Both the position numbers and the translations under genes were made by a program. From the NCBI GenBank assembly GCA_036389795.1, contig DASVWD010000007.1, positions 1 to 51,203 on the forward strand: DNA of 51,203 nt. The letters are read 5' to 3'. The notes beneath the pieces were generated by a model. It made no database searches and was not told where the DNA came from. It worked only from the letters and a program-made list of their open reading frames with translations. This document shows positions 24,429 through 32,504 of the stretch, piece by piece. The stretch comes from Longimicrobium sp. (GTDB lineage Bacteria; Gemmatimonadota; Gemmatimonadetes; Longimicrobiales; Longimicrobiaceae). The stretch's first letter is position 1. Every line of letters starts with the position of its first letter.

Positions 24429-24457
24429 CTGCTGACTTCGCTGACTCTGCGCGAGAC
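24429..24457. repeat. Half copy of the long-stem hairpin element
   Basis: CTCTGCTGACTTCGCTGACT then CTGCGCGAG is a degenerate version of the right arm of the elements at 2498 and 21174. No matching left arm is present. Confidence 0.45.
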
Positions 24458-24552
24458 CTGCCGTTTCCGATCCGGGGCGCGGACGCATAAGGCGAACGGC
24501 ACCGGACGCGAGCGCCCGGTGCCGTTCTCCGTTTCGGCTGATCGAGGAAAGA

Positions 24553-26334
24553 CTACCGCGCCTTCGCCTTCTCCTCGGCGATCCAGCGCTCGATCTTCTC
24601 GCGCAGCATGGGGAGCGTGACGGTGCCGTCCTCCAGCACCCGGTCGTGGAAGGCGCGGATGTCGAAGCGGCCGCCCAGCTCGCGCTCGGCCTGCTCGCGC
24701 AGGGACCGGATCTCCAGCATCCCGGTCATGTAGGCGGTCGCCTGGCCGGGCCAGACGATGTAGCGGTCCACCTCGTTCTCCACCTGCGTGCGCGACTCGG
24801 CGGTGTGGCGCAGCATGTAGTCGACGGCCTGCTCGCGCGTCCACCCCAGCACGTGCATCCCGGGGTCCACCACCATGCGCGCCGCGCGCAGCGCCTCGTT
24901 GGAGAGCAGCCCCATGCGGTCCAGGTCCGACGAGAAGAGCCCCATCTCGTCGGCCAGCCGCTCGGCGTACAGGCCCCACCCCTCGCTGAAGCCCGAGTTG
25001 CCCAGCACCCGGGTGACCATGTGCGCCTGCGGCCGCTCCAGCGCCAGCGCCAGCTGCAGGTGGTGCCCCGGGATCGCCTCGTGGAAGGCGGTGGACTCGA
25101 TGGAGGTCCTGCTCGTCTTCTCGGGCTCGTAGGTGTTGATGCGAAAGCGCCCCGGGCGGCTGCCGTCGGCGGTGGGGAGCTCGTAGCTGGCGCCGGGTGC
25201 CGAGCGCTCCTCGAACTCCTGGTACGGCTCCACCACCACGTCGGCCCGCGGGAGGCGGCCGAACCACTTCCCCATCTCCCGCTTGCTCCGCCCGATGGCC
25301 GCGTTGGAGTAGTCGATGATCTGCTGGCGCGTGCGGAAGGTGTACTGCGTGTCGGTGCGCAGCCGCTCCAGCAGCGCAGGGACGTCGGAGGTGTTGAAGC
25401 TGCGCTGGGCGATGGTGCGCATCTCGGCCTGGATCTTCTCCATCTGCTGCAGGCCGGTGCGGTGGATCCACTGCGGGTCCTTCTCCAGCGTGGTGAAGCT
25501 CCTCACGCGCGCCCGGTAGCACTCCGCCCCGCTCGGCAGCGCCGAGACGCCCACCGCGTCGCGCGCCCGCGGCAGGTACTCGCTCGCCAGGAAGTCGTGG
25601 TGGCGCCGGATGGCGGGGTTGATCTGGGTGGTGACGAGCTGCTCCCACTCGCGGCGGAACGCGGCGTCGCTGTCGCGCTGCGCGGGCGAGTAGAAGGGCG
25701 ACTGCGCGGCCGCGCCCGCCACCATCAGCTCCAGCTGCTCGATCACGCGGCGGACGTTCCCCTTGGGCGACGAGTACCCCTGGCGGAGCCCCTCGCGCAG
25801 GTTGGCGGTCTCGTTGTCGATGAAGCGCGGCACCTGGCGGAAGCGGGCGAGCGCCTGCTGCCTGAGCTCCGCCGTGCCCACGGGCTGGATGGCGGCCAGC
25901 TGCGGCAGGCTGGTCTGCCACCCGCCCAGCTGGTCCACGTTCCAGTACTCGCCGTGGCAGACGCGGCTCTGGCGCCCGCTCTCGCCGTTCTCGCGCAGGA
26001 AGCCGAGGGTGATGTACTCGGGGCGGCCGGCGAGCGCCCGCGGGTCGAGGGCCATCACGCGGGCGTGGAAGGCGTCTTCCTCGCGCTCGCGCTGGCGCAT
26101 GGCGGCCAGCGAGTTGTCGGTGAGCCGGTCGTGGCGCACCCCGGGGAGGCCGTAGTAGGTGCCGAACTCGGGGTAGTGCCTGAGGCCGACGGCGATGAAC
26201 TCGTCTGCCAGGGCGTTCACCCGCGCGGCGAGCGAGTCGGCGGCGGGGCGGGCGGCCTGCTGCTGTGCCGCCGCGGGCGCGAGCGCCGACAGCGAGAGCG
26301 CGGCCGCCGCGGCCCAGCGGAAGCTTCGGTTCAT
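24553..26334 (-). CDS. Exported DUF885 protein (metallopeptidase-like)
   Basis: A 593-residue exported protein. Signal peptide FRWAAAAALSLSALAPAAAQ; body matches DUF885: HYPEFGTYYGLPGVRHDRL, LPQLAAIQPVGT, INTYEPEKTSRTSIESTAFH continuing EAIPGHHLQ (HEAIPGHH, an HExxH-like zinc site), SGFSEGWGLYAERLADEMG and DPGMHVLGWTREQAVDYML. The family resembles M32/thermolysin-like helical peptidases; the substrate is unknown. The ATG at 26334 begins the signal peptide. The longer open frame upstream runs through repeat elements and is rejected. Confidence 0.9.
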   Translation of the reverse strand: MNRSFRWAAAAALSLSALAPAAAQQQAARPAADSLAARVNALADEFIAVGLRHYPEFGTYYGLPGVRHDRLTDNSLAAMRQREREEDAFHARVMALDPRALAGRPEYITLGFLRENGESGRQSRVCHGEYWNVDQLGGWQTSLPQLAAIQPVGTAELRQQALARFRQVPRFIDNETANLREGLRQGYSSPKGNVRRVIEQLELMVAGAAAQSPFYSPAQRDSDAAFRREWEQLVTTQINPAIRRHHDFLASEYLPRARDAVGVSALPSGAECYRARVRSFTTLEKDPQWIHRTGLQQMEKIQAEMRTIAQRSFNTSDVPALLERLRTDTQYTFRTRQQIIDYSNAAIGRSKREMGKWFGRLPRADVVVEPYQEFEERSAPGASYELPTADGSRPGRFRINTYEPEKTSRTSIESTAFHEAIPGHHLQLALALERPQAHMVTRVLGNSGFSEGWGLYAERLADEMGLFSSDLDRMGLLSNEALRAARMVVDPGMHVLGWTREQAVDYMLRHTAESRTQVENEVDRYIVWPGQATAYMTGMLEIRSLREQAERELGGRFDIRAFHDRVLEDGTVTLPMLREKIERWIAEEKAKAR

Positions 26335-26434
26335 GGGGAGGTCTCCAGCAGAGATTTTCGGGGAGCGCTGCGCGCACGGGCTGGTACGCGCGCACACGCG
26401 AAAGGATTCACCGGCCTGTGAGGCTCCGGTCCGG

Positions 26435-26483
26435 GGCGGCTGAAGCCGCAGCAACGACGGCGAGAAGCCTGCCTTCGCAGGCT
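26435..26483 (-). repeat. Double-hairpin repeat element, copy 5 (inverted)
   Basis: In reverse: AGCCTGCGAAGGCAGGCT, TCTCGCCGTCGTTGC, hairpin GCGGCTTCAGCCGC. Lies between the deoA gene end and the DUF885 start, in the sense direction of deoA. Confidence 0.8.
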
Positions 26484-26583
26484 GGTTCGGCGCGGAGGCC
26501 GCCTCCGGCGCGAGAAGGCGGGTCACACGGCGCGAAGCGCGCGGTGCACCCCGCGCGCTTCGCGCCGCGCGGGCTCGTACTAA

Positions 26584-26614
26584 CGCACTTCCGCACTCAC
26601 GCACTCACGCACTT
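26584..26614 (-). repeat. GTGCGTGA/GTGCGAA tandem repeat at deoA end
   Basis: Four units directly after the deoA stop codon, reading GTGCGTGA in the gene's sense direction. Confidence 0.8.
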
Positions 26615-27943
26615 TCAGTCCCCCACCACCTCATACCCGGCGTCCGACGCCTCCACCGGCTCCGGGGAGAAGCGGATCGCCTCGGCGAGGGCGGCGGCGG
26701 CGCGGTCGGCGTCCGACGGCGTGCGGGCGTGCACCTCGGCGACGGCCTGGCCGGGCTCCACGCGGTCGCCGATGCGCGCGAGCATGACGATGCCGACGGC
26801 GGGGTCCACCGGGTCGTCCTTCTTCCGCCGCCCCGCCCCCAGCGCCAGCGCCGCGTCGCCGACGGCGCGGGCGTCGGCCTCGGTGATCCAGGCGGGCCCG
26901 TCCAGCGCGGGCGCCAGCTTCGCGACCACCGGCGCGGCCGGGAGGAGGCCGGGGTCGTCCACCACGCGCGGGTCGCCGCGCTGCGCCTCGACCAGCTCGG
27001 CCAGCTTGCGCGCGCCGGCGCCGGAGTCGCGCAGGCCCGTGAGCGTGGAGCGCGCCTCGTCCGCGTCCCGCGCCAGGCCGGACATCAGCAGCAGGTGCGC
27101 GCCCAGCTCCAGGGTCAGCGCCCAGAGGTCGGCGGGGCCGCGGCCGTGCAGCGTCTCGATCGCCTCGCGCACCTCCAGCGCGTTGCCCACCGTGCGGCCC
27201 AGCGGCTCGCGCATGGAGCTGAGCACGGCGCGCGTCGCCCGCCCGGCGCCCCGGCCGATGCGCACCAGCGTGCGGGCCAGCTCGCGCGCCTCTTCCAGCG
27301 TGCGCATGAAGGCGCCCGAGCCCCACTTCACGTCCAGCACGATGGACGACGCGCCGCCGGCCAGCTTCTTCGACATGATGCTGCCGGCGATCAGCGGCAC
27401 CGAGTCCACCGTCGCCGTCACGTCGCGCAGCGCGTAGAGGGCGCCGTCGGCGGGGACCAGCGCGGGGCTCTGGCCCACCAGCGCGCACCCGGTCCGCTCC
27501 ACCTGCGCGCGCATGGCATCGGGCGACAGCTCGGTGGCGAAGCCGGGGATCGACTCCAGCTTGTCGAGGGTGCCGCCGGTGTGCCCCAGCCCGCGGCCCG
27601 ACATCTTCACGAACGCCGCCCCCGCCGCGGCCATCAGCGGCACCAGCACGATCGACGTCTTGTCGCCCACGCCGCCGGTGCTGTGCTTGTCCACCGTGGG
27701 CCGGCCGATTCCCCCCCAGTCGAGCGTGGCGCCGCTCTCCACCAGCACGCGGGTGAAGGCGAGCGTCTCGGCCTCGGTCATCCCCCGCCACACCACCGCC
27801 ATCAGCCAGGCGGCCATCTGGTAGTCGGGGACCTGCTTCGCCAGGTAGCCGCCGACCAGCGACGCCAGCTCGTCGGCCGAAAGCTCGCCGCCCTGCTTCT
27901 TCCGCTCGATCAGGGCGACGGCGCTCGCCGCGTCCGCCGTCAT
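26615..27943 (-). CDS. deoA: Thymidine/pyrimidine-nucleoside phosphorylase
   Basis: Splits thymidine, and possibly uridine, with phosphate into base and (deoxy)ribose-1-phosphate. The 442-residue length is typical. Seen: N-terminal LIERKKQGGELSADEL, phosphate-binding KHSTGGVGDKTS near residue 87, MSGRGLGHTGGTLDKLESIPG, SIMSKKLAGGASSIVLDVKW with the substrate-contacting Lys residues, and the C-terminal PDP domain VDPAVGIVMLARIGDRV. Its ATG overlaps the stop of the cytidine deaminase gene by four bases (ATGA), so the two form a pyrimidine salvage operon. Confidence 0.95.
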   Translation of the reverse strand: MTADAASAVALIERKKQGGELSADELASLVGGYLAKQVPDYQMAAWLMAVVWRGMTEAETLAFTRVLVESGATLDWGGIGRPTVDKHSTGGVGDKTSIVLVPLMAAAGAAFVKMSGRGLGHTGGTLDKLESIPGFATELSPDAMRAQVERTGCALVGQSPALVPADGALYALRDVTATVDSVPLIAGSIMSKKLAGGASSIVLDVKWGSGAFMRTLEEARELARTLVRIGRGAGRATRAVLSSMREPLGRTVGNALEVREAIETLHGRGPADLWALTLELGAHLLLMSGLARDADEARSTLTGLRDSGAGARKLAELVEAQRGDPRVVDDPGLLPAAPVVAKLAPALDGPAWITEADARAVGDAALALGAGRRKKDDPVDPAVGIVMLARIGDRVEPGQAVAEVHARTPSDADRAAAALAEAIRFSPEPVEASDAGYEVVGD

Positions 27944-28386
27944 CCGCCCGTTCCCGGGTGGTGGAGCCGCTCGGAGTCGAAGGCGCCGGGGAGCATCTCC
28001 GTGAGCGGAGTGACGCGCACGCCCCCGCCCGGCGCGGGGGTGACGACCGGGATGCGCGGCGCGAACTCGTGGAGGACCTGCCGGCACCCGCCGCACGGCG
28101 TGCACGGAAGGTCGTCGTCGGGCCCGACGACGGCGATGGCCACGAACTCGCGCGCCCCCTCCGAGACCGCCTTGCCGACGGCGATCCGCTCCGCGCACGA
28201 GCCGAGCGGGTAGGCGACGTTCTCGACGTTCACGCCGGTGAAGACGCGCCCGTCGGCCGCCAGCAGCGCCGCGCCCACGGGGAAGTTGCTGTACGGCGCG
28301 TACGCCCGGCCGCGCGCCTCGCGGGCGCGCTCCAGCAGCCCGCGCGCGGCGGCTTCGTCGAAGGTGGAGCGGGAGATATCGGCCAA
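27940..28386 (-). CDS. cdd: Cytidine deaminase
   Basis: Deaminates cytidine and deoxycytidine to uridine and deoxyuridine, feeding the phosphorylase encoded directly downstream. The 148-residue enzyme has substrate loop YSNFPVGAAL (32-41), the zinc and proton-shuttle motif CAE (Cys64, Glu66) and PCGGC (Cys98, Cys101). Cys rather than His at the first zinc site places it with homotetrameric small Cdd enzymes. Coupled to deoA by a 4-bp overlap. The C-terminal tail EMLPGAFDSERL is typical. Confidence 0.96.
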   Translation of the reverse strand: MADISRSTFDEAAARGLLERAREARGRAYAPYSNFPVGAALLAADGRVFTGVNVENVAYPLGSCAERIAVGKAVSEGAREFVAIAVVGPDDDLPCTPCGGCRQVLHEFAPRIPVVTPAPGGGVRVTPLTEMLPGAFDSERLHHPGTGG

Positions 28387-28521
28387 GCGCGGCTCGCGGG
28401 ATCCGGTGAATCGGGAAAAACGGGGCTGGAATATACGCGGGAGGCGAGCGTTCGTGCACCCGGGGGTCTCCGCTCGGCGCTTCGCGCGACGGATGACACC
28501 GGGGCCCGGTACGTTTCGGCA

Positions 28522-28601
28522 GGCTCCGGCGCGGCGGCGGGGGCCCTCACCCGCCGCCTGAGAGCGGCAACCCTCTCCCCACTTCGGGAGAGGGTGGACT
28601 C
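28522..28601 (+). repeat. Single-hairpin repeat element, copy 2
   Basis: GGCTCCGGCGCGGCGG leading to CCCTCACCCGCCGCCTGAGA, GCGGCAA and hairpin CCCTCTCCC-CACTTC-GGGAGAGGG, then TGGACT. Lies upstream of cdd. Confidence 0.85.
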
Positions 28602-28769
28602 GACGGCATGGCGCGAGGGACGGAGATCCGGCCTCGGCGCCACGCGATGGGAATGCACGGGAGCGAATGGGGTTCTGCGGTCGAAGCCTGGCGGGGTTCG
28701 CGAAGCTCCCCGTGGTTCCAGCGGATGTCTTCAGGCACTCGCACTCCGCCGCTCCAGCCTGAACGAATC

Positions 28770-28800
28770 GCCCCTCTCCCCGGTGGAGCGGGAGAGGGGC
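28770..28800 (-). terminator. Hairpin downstream of the 237-residue hypothetical gene
   Basis: GCCCCTCTCCC (28770-28780) and GGGAGAGGGGC (28790-28800) form a perfect 11-bp stem with a 9-base loop, 26 bp after the stop codon at 28827. Confidence 0.7.
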
Positions 28801-28826
28801 GGCGGCGGACGGCCGGGAGACGCGTG

Positions 28827-29540
28827 TCAGTCGCCGTAGTGGCGCTTGAAGTCGTCGGTGACCTGGCGCAGGAGGCGGTCCACCGGGTCCTTCGCGGCCG
28901 GGAAGAACACCGCGTCGGAGAGCGAGTTGAGCGCCGAGCGCACGTCGGTGAAGCGGTCGGCGAAGCTCATGAACAGGTCTCCCACCCCGTGCCGCAGGGC
29001 AAGCTCGTTCGCGGCGGCGGTGCGGAAGCCCACCGCGCCCAGGTCGTCGTAGTAGGAGATGGACGGGGCGCCCTTGCGCCGCACCCGGTGCGTGATATGG
29101 TCGGGGAAGAGCCCGCCCAGCCAGAGCGCGAAGTTGCCCAGGTGCACCCGCAGCATGAACTCCCGCTCGCCGCGCGCCCGCTCGATGGCCTGGAGGATGT
29201 CGGCCAGGTAGAAGAACGGCCCCTCGCCGGTGCCGCCCACCGTGTACGCCCTCCCCGCCATGCCGAACTCCAGCAGCACGGCCGCCGTGTAGTCGGCAAG
29301 CTGGCGGTCGTGGATCTCGCGCTGCAGCAGCGCGTGCCGCACCAGCAGGTAGAACAAGAGCGGCGCCGGCGCCCGGCTGATGCCGTCGCGGCGCAGCAGC
29401 TCGCGCAGCACCCCCACGTCGTCGAGCAGCGCGTCGAGCCCCTGTTCGCGGAGCCGCTCCTCGCCGCCGGGACCGACCAGCGCCAGGAGCAGCTCCGCCT
29501 CCCGCCTGCCGAAGGACGCCCTCACGTTCGGCTTGATCAT
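28827..29540 (-). CDS. Hypothetical protein, 237 residues
   Basis: A soluble, mostly helical protein I do not recognise. Notable segments: LLRELLRRDGISRAPAPLLF, LLVRHALLQREIHDRQLADY, GPFFYLADILQAIERARGER, LRVHLGNFALWLGGLFPDHI and KDPVDRLLRQVTDDFKRHYG. Balanced composition and conserved-looking Trp, Phe and His positions support a real gene. No signal peptide or transmembrane helix is convincing. The ATG at 29540 is the first in frame. Confidence 0.75.
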   Translation of the reverse strand: MIKPNVRASFGRREAELLLALVGPGGEERLREQGLDALLDDVGVLRELLRRDGISRAPAPLLFYLLVRHALLQREIHDRQLADYTAAVLLEFGMAGRAYTVGGTGEGPFFYLADILQAIERARGEREFMLRVHLGNFALWLGGLFPDHITHRVRRKGAPSISYYDDLGAVGFRTAAANELALRHGVGDLFMSFADRFTDVRSALNSLSDAVFFPAAKDPVDRLLRQVTDDFKRHYGD

Positions 29541-29803
29541 CCCCTTTCCTCCGAGTGGCTTGCAGCGTGGGTCACCGTCCGTTTCGCCCTTCTCTACCCG
29601 CGCCCGGGCCGCCGTGGTTCCGCGGTCCGGACGCCTCGAAACGTCCGGTTGTGCAGGAGAAGTGCCGCGCGTGCCGACACCGTGCGCGGGAGCGGGTTGC
29701 GGGGTGGGCCGGACGGCGGGTGTGCGCTTCGTGCACTTTGCGGACCCGGGCTTGCATCTGCGCGGGGTGGGCGCAACGAACCACCCGCAACCCCACGCGA
29801 CCG

Positions 29804-30487
29804 ATGAAGCTGCCTCTCCCCAGGTCCTGGCGGGCGCACCTCGACCCCGAGCTGGAGAAGCCGTACTTCCGCGAGCTGCGCGAGTTCGTGGACCAGGAGC
29901 GGGCGCAGCACGAGGTGTATCCGCCGGAAGACGAGGTGTTCAGCGCCCTGGAGCTCACGCCGTACGAGCGGGTGAAGGTGCTGGTCCTGGGGCAGGACCC
30001 CTACCACGGCCCCGGGCAGGCGCACGGGCTGGCGTTCTCCGTCCGCCCGGGCGTCACGCCGCCGCCGTCGCTGCGCAACATGCTCCGGGAGCTGAAGGAC
30101 GAGCTGGGTTGTCCGGTTCCCGACAATGGTTATCTCGTCCCGTGGGCGAAGCAAGGGGTTCTGCTGCTGAACGCCGTGCTCACCGTGCGCGCGGGCGAGC
30201 CCAACTCGCACAAGGGGAAGGGGTGGGAGAAGTTCACCGACGCGGCGATCCGGGCCGTGAACGCCCGCCCGGACCGGGTGGTCTTCGTCCTGTGGGGCGG
30301 CTACGCGGCGAAGAAGGCGGCCCTGATCGACGGCGGCAGGCACGCCGTGATCCAGTCGGCGCACCCCTCGCCGCTTTCCGCGAAGCGCGGCTTCTTCGGC
30401 AGCCGCCCGTTCTCGAAGGTCAACCGGGAGCTAGAGCAGGCCGGTCAGGCGAAGATCGAATGGTGCCTGCCGGATCTCGGCCGGTAG
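29804..30487 (+). CDS. ung: Uracil-DNA glycosylase (family 1)
   Basis: Removes uracil from DNA at the start of base-excision repair. At 227 residues it is family-1 length and has the catalytic water-activating motif GQDPYHGPGQAHGLAFSV (Asp65), the GEPNSHKGKGWEKFT uracil-specificity region, LWGGYAAKK, and the DNA-intercalation loop HPSPLSAKRGFFG (His187). The catalytic Asp and His lie close to the positions of the E. coli enzyme (Asp64 and His187). The ATG at 29804 is chosen because LPRSWRAHLDPELEKPYF is the usual N-terminus; the longer open frame upstream is not conserved in composition. Confidence 0.97.
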   Translation: MKLPLPRSWRAHLDPELEKPYFRELREFVDQERAQHEVYPPEDEVFSALELTPYERVKVLVLGQDPYHGPGQAHGLAFSVRPGVTPPPSLRNMLRELKDELGCPVPDNGYLVPWAKQGVLLLNAVLTVRAGEPNSHKGKGWEKFTDAAIRAVNARPDRVVFVLWGGYAAKKAALIDGGRHAVIQSAHPSPLSAKRGFFGSRPFSKVNRELEQAGQAKIEWCLPDLGR

Positions 30488-30622
30488 CTCGGCCACCTTC
30501 AGCGCGGGGATGCGGATCCGCCGCACCTGGGGCTGGTGGTGGCGGAGCGCGGCGGACGGCGCGGTGCGGGCGCCGTACCAGGTGCGCGGGCGGCGGTGCA
30601 GGGGCAGCGGCGGGGGCGTCAC
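30431..30622 (-). CDS. Possible small protein, antisense to the ung 3' end
   Basis: A 63-residue basic frame (VTPPPLPLHRRPRTWYGART, RRIRIPALKVAELPAEIRQA, FDLRLTGLL). A GTG at 30622 is preceded by a perfect GAGGAGG five bases upstream, an unusually good ribosome site for a chance ORF, and the C-terminal half has normal composition. It overlaps the last 57 bp of ung on the other strand. I do not recognise it; it could be chance. Confidence 0.4.
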   Translation of the reverse strand: MTPPPLPLHRRPRTWYGARTAPSAALRHHQPQVRRIRIPALKVAELPAEIRQAPFDLRLTGLL

Positions 30623-31043
30623 GGAAACCTCCTCTGGCGCTTCGAGACGCTCGGGGAACGGCCGGCGCGGCCGGACCTTCACCCTCCCGCCCGCGCAACC
30701 CGCGAGCCAGAAACGCAAGTCATCTCCATCTGCTACATCTGATTGCACCGCAACAGCTTGGAATGTGTACGGCATGGACAGCGGCCGGCACGCCGGGGCA
30801 CCGCTGGTACAGGTGAGGCAAAGATTTCTCCAGGTGGACGGCGGGCTCACCCTGTCCGGGGGATGCCGAAACCGCGGGGGACGCCCGGCTCGAAGAGACC
30901 GGCCCGCGCCGCCGTCGCGGCACCGGGAGCCCGCGCGGACGGAGGTGCGGCGGCGCGGTGTCAGAATCGAAAGGGAGTGGTCCGTTACACCCGTGCAGGC
31001 CGCCGCGAGGGCCGCGAGATCCACCCCCGCCAGGAGAAGCCCG
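30623..31043. other. Intergenic stretch before the TonB-like gene
   Basis: No conserved gene or strong repeat seen. It must contain the promoter of the TonB-like gene and of the possible small ORF on the other strand, but I found no convincing -35/-10 pair. Frames that stay open across it are Arg/Pro-rich shadows. Confidence 0.45.
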
Positions 31044-31808
31044 ATGTTCAGCGTCTACGTCCGCAACCGCAAGCGCCGCCTGTGGTCGCCCGGCACCATC
31101 GTGGCGTCGGTGCTGGCGCACGTCCTCCTGCTGGCCGGCGCCGTCTCCGCGGGGGTCGGCGACCTGGGGCCGCAGGACGAGCCGCAGGCCGACATCGAAT
31201 GGATCGCCGAGGTGACGCCGAAGCCCGTGACGCCGCCTCCTCCCCCGATGGATCCCACCCCGCCGCCCCCGGCGCCCGAGCGGCCCCGGATCGTGGAGGG
31301 CGACCACCGGGAGATCGAGAACGTGGAGACGGTGCCGACGGAGCTCCCGAAGATCGATCCCAACGAGCGGCCGGTCGACCCCAGGGAGTACTCGGGCGAG
31401 GGACGCCAGGCCGGGAACGTGATCGTCCCGAACCCGGCGCCGAACCCGGCCCCGCCGGCGGGCGACCCGCAGCCCTCGGGCAACGGCGAGGGCCCGGTGT
31501 CGGCCGAGGTGGCCACGGAGCTGCCGGCGCTCGCCAACCGCGCGGAAGCCGAGCGGCTGCTGCGGCGGTACTACCCGCCCCTCCTGCGCGAGTCGGGGAT
31601 GACCGGGCGCACCGTCGTCACCCTGATCATCGACGCCGAGGGGCGCGTGGAGCCCGGCAGCGTGAGCGTGCAGGAGACCTCGCACCCCGCGTTCGCCGAG
31701 CCGGCGGTCAAGGTCGCCGAGAAGATGCGGTTCCGCCCCGCGAAGCTGGGCCGGGAACCGATCTCGGTGATCATCGCCATCCCGATCGAGTGGCGGCTGG
31801 AGAACTGA
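31044..31808 (+). CDS. TonB-family energy transducer-like protein
   Basis: A 254-residue envelope protein. A single N-terminal transmembrane helix (GTIVASVLAHVLLLAGAVSA, residues 17-36) anchors it in the inner membrane; a Pro-rich periplasmic linker (PPPPPMDPTPPPPAPERP) spans the periplasm; the C-terminal TonB domain shows YYPPLLRESGMTGRTVVTLI, AEGRVEPGSVSVQETSHPAF and MRFRPAKLGREPISVIIAIP. TonB passes proton-motive-force energy to outer-membrane receptors such as the one at 49111-51174. No exbB/exbD genes adjoin it. AGGAGA at 31032-31037 supports the ATG. Confidence 0.9.
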   Translation: MFSVYVRNRKRRLWSPGTIVASVLAHVLLLAGAVSAGVGDLGPQDEPQADIEWIAEVTPKPVTPPPPPMDPTPPPPAPERPRIVEGDHREIENVETVPTELPKIDPNERPVDPREYSGEGRQAGNVIVPNPAPNPAPPAGDPQPSGNGEGPVSAEVATELPALANRAEAERLLRRYYPPLLRESGMTGRTVVTLIIDAEGRVEPGSVSVQETSHPAFAEPAVKVAEKMRFRPAKLGREPISVIIAIPIEWRLEN

Positions 31809-31830
31809 GCGGGCCGCGGCAGGCCCCTCG

Positions 31831-31868
31831 CGCGAAGAGGCCCGGCTCGCGAGCCGGGCCTCTTCGCG
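31831..31868. terminator. Perfect 38-bp palindromic terminator
   Basis: CGCGAAGAGGCCCGGCTCG and its exact complement form a 19-bp stem with no spacer, 22 bp after the TonB-like stop codon and facing the convergent CsbD gene. Likely ends transcription from both sides. Confidence 0.8.
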
Positions 31869-31945
31869 TCTCGAGGGATCTCCGCGAAAACAAGTGGGGC
31901 GGGAGCCCGTGAGCCCCCGCCCCGCTTCGCCGCTCCGTCCGGAGG

Positions 31946-32155
31946 TTACAGGTCGCGATCCCGGCCCAGGTCGCGCTGCAGGTCGCCGAGCTTGTCCTGC
32001 ACCTTCCCCTCCAGCCGGTCCATCTTCCCCTCGGCCTGCAGGCTGCCGTCGCCGGTGAGGCCGCCGACCGCGTCCTTCACCCGGCCCTTCAGGTCCTTGC
32101 CCTGGCCTTCGAGCGAGTTCTCCAGGCCGCGATCCTCCAGGTTCCGATCCGCCAT
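31946..32155 (-). CDS. CsbD-family stress protein
   Basis: A 69-residue hydrophilic protein with the CsbD pattern: LENSLEGQGKDLKGRVKDAV, then GGLTGDGSLQAEGKMDRLEG, then KVQDKLGDLQRDL. CsbD-like proteins are general-stress proteins of unknown mechanism. A strong GAGGAGGGAG site sits just before the ATG at 32155; longer in-frame extension upstream is rejected for that reason. Confidence 0.92.
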   Translation of the reverse strand: MADRNLEDRGLENSLEGQGKDLKGRVKDAVGGLTGDGSLQAEGKMDRLEGKVQDKLGDLQRDLGRDRDL

Positions 32156-32322
32156 CTCTCCCTCCTCGTTGCCGGTTTCCCCAGTCCAGAAAGGGGCGCC
32201 CCGAGACGTGGCAAGATGTGTTCCCACAATCACTTGCCTGGACGGAGCGGACGCGCCGGCGTCGACGGACGGCCGTCGAGCCGGACAGCGGAAGGCTGTC
32301 GTCCCGAGGGGAGCGGCAGCGG

Positions 32323-32406
32323 CCCGAGGGATCTATTCGGCCTTCCTGCTGGCTGGTCACGCTCACGGTGGCCGGCGCCCGGCGGCATCGGAGTAGATCC
32401 CTCGGG
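32323..32406. repeat. Long-range inverted repeat
   Basis: CCCGAGGGATCTA (32323-32335) and TAGATCCCTCGGG (32394-32406) are exact inverted copies 58 bp apart, in the gap between the CsbD gene and the flavodoxin-fold gene. The rest of the 32156-32504 gap shows no gene. Confidence 0.65.
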
Positions 32407-32504
32407 CGCACAGGCGCCTGCGCAGACGCGGTCCCCTGCGAATGCGACCTCGGGATGGCGGCGTTTTCGCCGATCCAGATCCCGTCACACCAGCGGCCGA
32501 AGCC

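Larger units (their letters stand above)
28387..28826. other. Intergenic stretch between cdd and hypothetical gene
   Basis: Holds the single-hairpin repeat at 28522-28601 and the terminator hairpin at 28770-28800. The rest shows no conserved ORF; crossing ORFs are compositionally like shadows. Confidence 0.5.
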
